DNA from: Flavobacteriales bacterium
GTDB lineage: Bacteria; Bacteroidota; Bacteroidia; Flavobacteriales; Schleiferiaceae
Length of the DNA stretch: 38,566 nt
Reading direction: 5' to 3'
Assembly (NCBI GenBank): GCA_012269745.1
Contig: JAAXJR010000013.1
Coordinates: 1-38,566 of the forward strand
Position numbers and translations under genes: made by a program. The notes beneath the pieces were generated by a model, which worked only from the letters and a program-made list of their open reading frames with translations, was not told the DNA's origin and made no database searches. Below are positions 32,727 to 38,566 of the stretch, piece by piece (positions within the stretch are counted from its first letter, which is position 1; every line of letters begins with the position of its first letter).

Positions 32727-33439
32727 TTGAATGGGTGTGTAGTTGGTATAAATTGGCAGTCGAACTGCTTTTCAAAGTAAAATTTAATCTTGTCTTTGAC
32801 CTCATCAAGGTCTACCTCTCGGCCCAGTTCTACGTGCAGCGAAGTGACCTTTTTATCCGAGATACCACAAGGTACGATGTATTCGAAGTGGCGCAAATCT
32901 GCATTGACATTTAGTGCAAAACCGTGCATCGTCGTCCAACGTGAGGCTTTTACACCCATGGCGCACATTTTGCGCGCAAAGGGAGTGCCTTCGTCCAGCC
33001 ATACGCCCGTCTCGCCATCGCTGCGACCGGCTTTCAGGCCGTAATCTGCAAGTGTAGAAATGATGACTTCTTCCAGGTAGCGCAGGTACTTGTGAATGTC
33101 TGTGAAGTAATGGTCGAGGTCGATGATAGGGTAACCTACAATTTGTCCTGGGCCGTGGTAGGTGATGTCTCCACCGCGATTAACGGGAAAAAACTCAAAA
33201 CCGTCTTTTTCGAGCTGCTCCTGATCTACAAGAAGGTGTTCCATTTTTCCGCTCTTACCCAGGGTAAAAACAGGCGGATGCTCCACAAAGAGGAAATGAT
33301 CCGTGGTTTCCCGAGCAGTTTCTGGTTGTTTTCTGTTGGCCAATTTTAGATCCACCGTCTGTGTAAAGAGCTCCGTTTGGAAGTCCCAGGCATCCCCGTA
33401 GGAAACGCGGCCGATATCTTGGAATTGGACCTTTCTCAT
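32723..33439 (-). CDS. lipB: Octanoyltransferase LipB
   Basis: The protein has 238 residues. LipB moves octanoyl groups from acyl carrier protein to lipoyl domains, the first step of lipoate synthesis. Diagnostic motifs are HPPVFTLGKSG, NRGGDITYHGPGQIVGYPI (H95), the lysine of FARKMCAMGVKASRW (K157) and the catalytic cysteine in IVPCGIS (C191). These line up with the known Lys/Cys pair of the family. The gene follows a small barrel gene with one base between and overlaps the serine hydrolase start by four, so it lies in a mixed operon. No lipA is in the window. Confidence 0.95.
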   Translation of the reverse strand: MRKVQFQDIGRVSYGDAWDFQTELFTQTVDLKLANRKQPETARETTDHFLFVEHPPVFTLGKSGKMEHLLVDQEQLEKDGFEFFPVNRGGDITYHGPGQIVGYPIIDLDHYFTDIHKYLRYLEEVIISTLADYGLKAGRSDGETGVWLDEGTPFARKMCAMGVKASRWTTMHGFALNVNADLRHFEYIVPCGISDKKVTSLHVELGREVDLDEVKDKIKFYFEKQFDCQFIPTTHPFK

Positions 33440-33440
33440 C

Positions 33441-33992
33441 TTACTTTTCTTTATGTTGCCAGCTCAGCTGCAGCCCCACGGGCGCAACCATTTGCCAATC
33501 CCATAACCCGCTAGGCCCCCCATTCGTTCTATTGAGCTGCGGCCAAATGTAGAGACCCACGCTTGAGGAGAACCAGTAGGTGTACTGCATTCCCACGCCC
33601 AATGCGCTCATGCGACGCCCAAACATCTCACCGCTCAGCGTCGTGTTCATGTTCTGACCCAAGGTCCCGTGCACATCCATAATTACTGAATGATTCTGGT
33701 CAGATGCGCCAAATATTTTGTTCTGCAAACGCCAGTTGGCCTCTATGGTCTGCGACAAAGGTGCCCAGTTGTATTTTCCATCAACAGCCAACGCAATATT
33801 TTCATTGAAAAAAATGGACGTTCCTGAAGTAGTCGTGAAGCCCGCATTAGTAAGGTCGCCGCCCAACCCATCAAGAGACGCATTAGCGCTAAAAGTGGCT
33901 AAACGAGTGCCTTTTTGCCAATAGGGTTGTGCATAGCTCGCTCCTACAAAGAAGAGGGTGAGGAAAAGTGCATAAAATCGGCTGCGAGTCAT
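33441..33992 (-). CDS. Small outer-membrane beta-barrel protein, unknown role
   Basis: The protein has 183 residues: a signal peptide (1-21, ending SYA, then Q) and a mature part of alternating strands (NIALAVDGKYNWAPL, IEANWRLQNKIFG, GMQYTYWFSSSVGLYIWPQLNRTNGG, APVGLQLSWQHKEK) that suit an eight-stranded barrel. No family was recognised. It is the first gene of the lipB operon and is divergent from lysS, 56 bases apart. Confidence 0.7.
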   Translation of the reverse strand: MTRSRFYALFLTLFFVGASYAQPYWQKGTRLATFSANASLDGLGGDLTNAGFTTTSGTSIFFNENIALAVDGKYNWAPLSQTIEANWRLQNKIFGASDQNHSVIMDVHGTLGQNMNTTLSGEMFGRRMSALGVGMQYTYWFSSSVGLYIWPQLNRTNGGPSGLWDWQMVAPVGLQLSWQHKEK

Positions 33993-34016
33993 ACTGCTAA
34001 GCTACTAAAAGGCAAT

Positions 34017-34024
34017 TATCTTTG
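34017..34024 (+). promoter_or_regulatory. -7 promoter element of lysS
   Basis: TATCTTTG exactly matches TAnnTTTG, 24 bases upstream of the lysS ATG. A -33 TTTG at normal distance is not obvious. The predicted leader is about 15-20 bases. Confidence 0.55.
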
Positions 34025-34048
34025 CGGTCTTAATATTCATCTAGCATC

Positions 34049-35770
34049 ATGGCAAGACTATTATCTGAACAGGAGGTACTTAGACGCGAATCTTTAGGCA
34101 AATTAAAAGCCTTGGGGATCGATCCGTACCCTGCCGCCGAATACGTTGTTTCACACAAAGCCGATGAATTGGCCGCCAGCTATACAGAGGGCGCTGAAGG
34201 CTTTGAAAAGGTGCGCATCGCGGGCCGATTGATGACTAAACGCATCATGGGTAAGGCTTCGTTCGCAGTCTTGGCGGACTCTACAGGCGAAATGCAGATC
34301 TACGTGAATCGCGACGAGATCTGTCCTGGTGAGGACAAAACCATGTACAACGACGTGTTCAAAAAGCTCCTGGATATCGGTGATTTCATCGGCGTAGAAG
34401 GCCACATGTTCACCACGCAGACAGGCGAAATGAGCTTGCATGTGAAGGAATTGGTCGTGCTTTCAAAGAGCTTGCGTCCGCTTCCAGTTGTCAAGAAAGA
34501 TGCGGAAGGAAACGTATACGATCAGCTCACGGACCCGGAAATTCGTTACCGTCAACGCTACGTTGACCTTGTCGTGAACCCGGGTATTAAAGAGATTTTC
34601 CGCAAGAGAAATAGAATCATGAGCACCATGCGCCGCATTTTTGATGATGCGGGATACATGGAGGTGGAAACGCCAATTTTGCAGCCCATCCCTGGTGGCG
34701 CCGCAGCTCGACCATTCATCACACACCACAACGCACTAGATGTACCATTGTACTTGCGTATTGCCAACGAGCTCTACCTCAAACGCCTCATCGTAGGTGG
34801 CTTTGAAGGGGTGTATGAATTTGCCAAAGACTTCCGCAATGAAGGGATGGACAAAACGCACAACCCAGAGTTCACCGTAATGGAAATCTATGTGGCCTAC
34901 AAGGACTACCACTGGATGATGCGCTTCGTGGAGAACATGCTCGAAGAGGTTGCAATGGCTGTAAATGGTACCTCAGATGCAACTATTGGTGAGAACACCG
35001 TGAGCTTCAAAGCACCGTACGCTCGAGTACCTATCCTTGAAGCCATCAAGGAGCACACTGGTTTAGATTTAAACGGCAAGACAGAAGACGAGGTGCGCGA
35101 AGCAGCGAAATCAATCGGTCTTGAAGTGGATGAAACCATGGGTAAAGGAAAGCTTATCGATGAGATCTTCGGCGAGAAGTGTGAGAAGCACTACATCCAG
35201 CCAACCTTCATCACCGACTATCCTGTGGAGATGTCGCCACTTTGTAAGAAGCACCGCGACAACCCAGAACTCACAGAGCGTTTCGAGCTCATGGTCAACG
35301 GTAAAGAGGTCGCTAACGCCTACTCCGAGCTTAACGATCCTATCGACCAGTTGGAGCGTTTCGAGGACCAATTGAAACTCTCTGAAAAAGGAGACGACGA
35401 AGCGATGTTTATCGACCAAGATTTCGTCCGCGCCCTAGAATACGGTATGCCGCCAACCTCAGGTTTGGGTATCGGTATCGACCGCCTCACGATGATGTTG
35501 ACCAACCAAGACAGCATCCAAGAGGTATTGTTCTTCCCGCAGATGCGTCCGGAAAAGTTTGAGACGGTTGCAGACCCTGAAGAATTCCAAGCGATTGGCG
35601 TTCCAGAAGAATGGTCGCACCACATTGCACAGGCCGGCTACCACACCATTGATGCCTTGCGCGACAATAAGCCAGCTGCTTTGCACCAAAAACTCAACGG
35701 TTACCGTAAAAAGAATAAATTAGACGTAGCAGCGCTCTCCCTAGATGTAGTAGAAAGCTGGTTCAACTAA
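34049..35770 (+). CDS. lysS: Lysyl-tRNA synthetase, class II
   Basis: The protein has 573 residues. An N-terminal OB-fold for anticodon binding (about 50-150, VRIAGRLMTKRIMGKASF) is followed by the class II core. RYRQRYVDLVV lies before motif 1. Motif 2 is EFAKDFRNEGMDKTHNPEFT, and motif 3 is GLGIGIDRLTMMLTNQ. The product attaches lysine to tRNA-Lys. About 70 extra C-terminal residues (from KFETVADPEEF to VVESWFN) form a helical extension that I recall from Bacteroidota LysS proteins. The gene is first of a plus-strand unit with a membrane protein and a MutS2-type protein. Confidence 0.96.
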   Translation: MARLLSEQEVLRRESLGKLKALGIDPYPAAEYVVSHKADELAASYTEGAEGFEKVRIAGRLMTKRIMGKASFAVLADSTGEMQIYVNRDEICPGEDKTMYNDVFKKLLDIGDFIGVEGHMFTTQTGEMSLHVKELVVLSKSLRPLPVVKKDAEGNVYDQLTDPEIRYRQRYVDLVVNPGIKEIFRKRNRIMSTMRRIFDDAGYMEVETPILQPIPGGAAARPFITHHNALDVPLYLRIANELYLKRLIVGGFEGVYEFAKDFRNEGMDKTHNPEFTVMEIYVAYKDYHWMMRFVENMLEEVAMAVNGTSDATIGENTVSFKAPYARVPILEAIKEHTGLDLNGKTEDEVREAAKSIGLEVDETMGKGKLIDEIFGEKCEKHYIQPTFITDYPVEMSPLCKKHRDNPELTERFELMVNGKEVANAYSELNDPIDQLERFEDQLKLSEKGDDEAMFIDQDFVRALEYGMPPTSGLGIGIDRLTMMLTNQDSIQEVLFFPQMRPEKFETVADPEEFQAIGVPEEWSHHIAQAGYHTIDALRDNKPAALHQKLNGYRKKNKLDVAALSLDVVESWFN

Positions 35771-35782
35771 AATTTCACCGCC

Positions 35783-36298
35783 ATGAATAAGTTCCTTTAC
35801 GCCCTACGCTCTATCGGCATCACCATCGTTGGAGTGGTCATTGCTGTGCTCGTCACGTCGGGCCTTCACCAGCTCTTTTCGCTCTTCCTTGACGCACTGC
35901 CGATGGAAGATCTTATGGCCGCCGATTGGGCCGGTCGCTCCAACATCATGGAAACCTATATGGCTGCCAATCCATTCGCCATCTACAGCATGCTTATCGC
36001 TCACTCCTTAGGGTCTGCACTGGCTGTATATTGGTACGTGCGCGCCACCAAGGTGCCTTCTTGGCGCACCCGCGCCGGAATCAAGCCCTATACTGGAGCT
36101 GTTGTTCTGCTCGCATTATGGATTTGGGGCGATGTACAAAACGATCTCTACGACGTGCCAGTGGGCGTGTTCTGGACCACTGTCGATGTAATCATTACTA
36201 TCGCAGTGACTGCACTTGCCTTCGTAATTGCTGGCGGATTGCGTAAACATGAAGGGCCTGCACGCGTTACTAGCGAAGAAGAGGTGTACCGCGGATAA
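35783..36298 (+). CDS. Four-span membrane protein, unknown function
   Basis: The protein has 171 residues. Hydrophobic segments lie at about 11-31, 66-87, 104-120 and 128-151. A short loop between spans 1 and 2 contains acidic and hydrophobic residues (FLDALPMEDLMAADWAGRS). The tail KHEGPARVTSEEEVYRG is cytoplasmic. No family motif is recognised. It lies 12 bases after lysS and ends 20 bases before the MutS2-type start, consistent with one transcript. Confidence 0.8.
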   Translation: MNKFLYALRSIGITIVGVVIAVLVTSGLHQLFSLFLDALPMEDLMAADWAGRSNIMETYMAANPFAIYSMLIAHSLGSALAVYWYVRATKVPSWRTRAGIKPYTGAVVLLALWIWGDVQNDLYDVPVGVFWTTVDVIITIAVTALAFVIAGGLRKHEGPARVTSEEEVYRG

Positions 36299-36318
36299 CA
36301 TCGGTCCCCAAGAACGAT

Positions 36319-38566
36319 TTGAATACCTACCCGGAAGATTTATTTGAAAGCATAGAGTTCGACCTTGTAAAAAAGGCCGTGGCCAAACGCGCCGTCACAC
36401 AGCGTGCCCGAGTGCGCATCAATGAACTCAAGCCTTCGAGTGACTTCAAGGTAGCCACACGAGACCTTCAAGAGGTCCACGAAATCCTTGGGCTCTACCT
36501 TAGCGAATTCCCGGTACCTGCGCTCGCCGCAGAAGATATCAAGCCCTTCTTGGTCCGATTGAAAATCCAAGGAGCCACCCTCGAGGGCGAAGATTTCCTG
36601 ATCATCAAGAACATGATCGAGAGCTTCAACCGAGTCTACACCTTCTTCAAAACACACGCCGAGCGCACCCCTTCCATCCAAGATAAACTCGCCCACCTCG
36701 AGAAGAACAAAACCGTTCCAGACGAGATCGACCGTGTCCTCGACAGACGCGGTGTGGTGAAAACTTCGGCTTCGCCGGCCTTGGGAAAGATTCGCGCCAA
36801 CCTTGCTAAAAAACGTGCCGCGGCCGACCGCATCTTCTACCGCGCCGTTAAGAAATACTCGGGTTCAGGCATCCTTGCCGATACCCAAGAAAGCGTGCAC
36901 GACAACAAGCGCGTACTCGCCGTAGAAGGCGCCTTCAAAGGCCAAGTCAACGGAATCTTTCACGGGTCTTCTTCCAAGGCTACCATCTTTTATGTAGAGC
37001 CTTCAGAAACCCTTGAGATCAATAATGAAATCTCTGTTCTAGAAGACGAGGAGAAACGCGAAGTGACCCGTATCCTGCGCCTGCTTACCGCCTTCGTTGC
37101 CGGCTACCGAAACGAGCTTCGCGACTACAGCACTGCTCTTTATCAAATAGACTTTGTAAACGCAAAGGCGCTGTATGCGCTAGACGAAGAAGCATGTTTG
37201 CCTCAGTTGTTAGACAAGCCACATGTTCATTTGATCAAGGCAATCAACCCTGTTCTTCGCGAGTTCAACAAACAGAAAGGCAAGGGTGTCGTTCCGCTCG
37301 ATCTTCGACTAGATACCCACAACCGCATCTTAGTCATCTCCGGGCCAAACGCTGGAGGGAAGTCCATCACATTAAAGACCGTTGGGTTGCTTCAGTTGAT
37401 GCTCCAGAGCGGTCTACTGGTCACCGTTCATCCCGACAGTACCATGGGGTGGTTCAATGGATTGATGGCCGACATTGGCGATTCACAAAGCATCGAGAAT
37501 GAGCTTTCCACCTACAGTTCCAAGCTCACCAAGATGAACTACTTCTTGAACGCCGCCTACAACAAAACGCTGGTCCTCATCGATGAGTTTGGTTCGGGTT
37601 CAGACCCTGATCTAGGTTCGTCTATGGCCCAAATATTCCTCAAGGAGCTCAACAACAGCAAGACTTACGGGGTCATGACCACCCACTACAACAGTATTAA
37701 AGCGCTGGCGAGTGAGTTGCCAAGGGTAGACAATGGATCTATGCAGTTCAACTCTACCGACCTTACCCCAGAATACGTCTTGAATCAGGGTGTTCCTGGG
37801 TCTTCCTACACCTATGAGGTGGCTCAAAAGGTGGGGGTTAGTCCTGCCTTGATTGATCAAGCGCGAGACGTATTAGATGAAAGTACCGTAGCTGTGGACC
37901 GATTGCTCGTGGGAATTCAGAAAGAGAAAAATGAGCTGACCAGACAGCGTGAAAAATTGGCCGAGCGTCTTGAAGAGTTGGAAAAGCTCAAGGACAAACA
38001 GGATCGCAAAATTCACCAGCTCGAAGACAAGGTGCGTCGCCAAAGCGCAATGAATGAGCAGCAAAATGCCATGATCACCTGGGGGAAGAAGTTCCAAAAT
38101 TTGGTCAACGAATATTCCGAGCAACGCACGAAAAAAGGCAAAGACCAAGTCGTTGGTCGATTCAAAGTATATGCTGGTGAGCGCGCCTCACAAACACAGG
38201 ACGAGCGCGACCAAAAGAAATCAAAGTACCAGAAGCAGAAAGAGCGCAAGATTAAAAAGCTCATCTCGGCTCCTGCTAAAGTGGGTGACCGCGTCAAGCT
38301 CATCGGCTCGCGTCAACCTGGAGAGATTGTAGAGATCAAAAAGGACCAATACCTGCTGTCCATTGGTGCACTTAGCACTTGGGTGACCCGAGATAAATTT
38401 ATCCCTGCCGAAAGTCTGCATGGCGACCAAGGAACAGTGAAGGGCAAGGCTCGTGGCGGTGTTCAAGAACCTCAAAAAGAAGAGGCGGTAAAAGAGGCTG
38501 CTCCAAAGACCAAAGCGGAAGAAACCGCTGAGAAGAAAAAAGCCAAAAAAGAGGCAAAAACAGCCA
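36319..38566 (+). CDS. MutS2-type ATPase, 3' end beyond the window
   Basis: Open for at least 749 codons from TTG 36319 and still open at the window end. TTG is the only usable start: upstream in the same frame is a TAG (36271) with no ATG or GTG between. The beginning NTYPEDLFESIEFDLVKKAV fits MutS2-like proteins. The ATPase domain has Walker A VISGPNAGGKS (about residues 339-349), Walker B LVLIDEFGSGSDPD (about 418-431) and TTHYNSIKAL (about 453). A long lysine/glutamate-rich coiled coil follows (about 530-640), then PAKVGDRVKLIGSRQPGEIV, a KOW-like module, and a Lys/Ala-rich tail. A Smr nuclease domain is not reached. MutS2 proteins act on recombination intermediates or stalled ribosomes. 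Confidence 0.88.
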   Translation, partial: MNTYPEDLFESIEFDLVKKAVAKRAVTQRARVRINELKPSSDFKVATRDLQEVHEILGLYLSEFPVPALAAEDIKPFLVRLKIQGATLEGEDFLIIKNMIESFNRVYTFFKTHAERTPSIQDKLAHLEKNKTVPDEIDRVLDRRGVVKTSASPALGKIRANLAKKRAAADRIFYRAVKKYSGSGILADTQESVHDNKRVLAVEGAFKGQVNGIFHGSSSKATIFYVEPSETLEINNEISVLEDEEKREVTRILRLLTAFVAGYRNELRDYSTALYQIDFVNAKALYALDEEACLPQLLDKPHVHLIKAINPVLREFNKQKGKGVVPLDLRLDTHNRILVISGPNAGGKSITLKTVGLLQLMLQSGLLVTVHPDSTMGWFNGLMADIGDSQSIENELSTYSSKLTKMNYFLNAAYNKTLVLIDEFGSGSDPDLGSSMAQIFLKELNNSKTYGVMTTHYNSIKALASELPRVDNGSMQFNSTDLTPEYVLNQGVPGSSYTYEVAQKVGVSPALIDQARDVLDESTVAVDRLLVGIQKEKNELTRQREKLAERLEELEKLKDKQDRKIHQLEDKVRRQSAMNEQQNAMITWGKKFQNLVNEYSEQRTKKGKDQVVGRFKVYAGERASQTQDERDQKKSKYQKQKERKIKKLISAPAKVGDRVKLIGSRQPGEIVEIKKDQYLLSIGALSTWVTRDKFIPAESLHGDQGTVKGKARGGVQEPQKEEAVKEAAPKTKAEETAEKKKAKKEAKTA

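Overview
The window looks like chromosomal DNA of a free-living, probably marine member of the Bacteroidota, most likely order Flavobacteriales. The evidence is three proteins with type IX secretion (T9SS) C-terminal sorting domains, including a SprB-repeat giant adhesin. There are also promoter elements of the Bacteroidota TTTG / TAnnTTTG kind, almost no Shine-Dalgarno sequences, and many lipoproteins and outer-membrane barrels. A sulfatase and sulfotransferase-type genes fit a marine setting. The species assignment is inference. No rRNA, CRISPR, transposase, integrase or phage gene was found.

Layout. 1-35: 3' end of a tRNA (probably Asn) with a strong terminator. 377-7235: surface block on the plus strand, with a 1372-residue adhesin, a secreted two-module beta-sandwich protein, and an Omp85-type barrel that has a small N-terminal domain instead of recognisable POTRA repeats. 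7313-8645: secreted cupin and, convergent to it, an orphan multi-pass membrane protein. 8646-9054: the largest internal gap, holding a three-segment alternative-pairing region. 9055-11237: exported PqqB-like metallo-beta-lactamase-fold protein and a double barrel. 11234-14658 (minus): GH127-like lipoprotein and a sulfatase lipoprotein with an unusual active-site signature, translationally coupled. 14742-16444: Met/His-rich membrane protein, FAD oxidoreductase and a 50-residue small protein. 16447-19149: DUF2490 and DUF4956 genes (minus) divergent from a CotH kinase (plus). 19150-21548 (minus): glycerate kinase and GntP-type permease. 21677-24799: arylsulfotransferase-like protein, 46-residue membrane protein, membrane-anchored PAPS-type sulfotransferase and a single-domain response regulator in one tight operon. 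24848-29272: Crp/Fnr regulator, T9SS-exported alpha-amylase (minus) and soluble histidine kinase. 29355-30072: small conserved protein, YbjQ-family protein and a 40-residue membrane protein. 30069-33992 (minus): small barrel, LipB, serine hydrolase and a double-ATPase peptide ABC protein. 34049-38566: lysS, a membrane protein and a MutS2-type ATPase that runs off the window.

How it works together. Several genes deal with surface polysaccharide and sulfate ester chemistry: sulfatase plus GH127-like enzyme, ASST-like plus sulfotransferase, and exported amylase. Others build or modify the outer membrane. The most interesting candidate for an undescribed system is the 21677-24799 sulfotransferase operon. 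Next come the CotH/DUF4956/DUF2490 group, which has no VTC partner in the window, and the structured region at 8782-8926. Convergent genes are packed so tightly that some share stop-codon bases.
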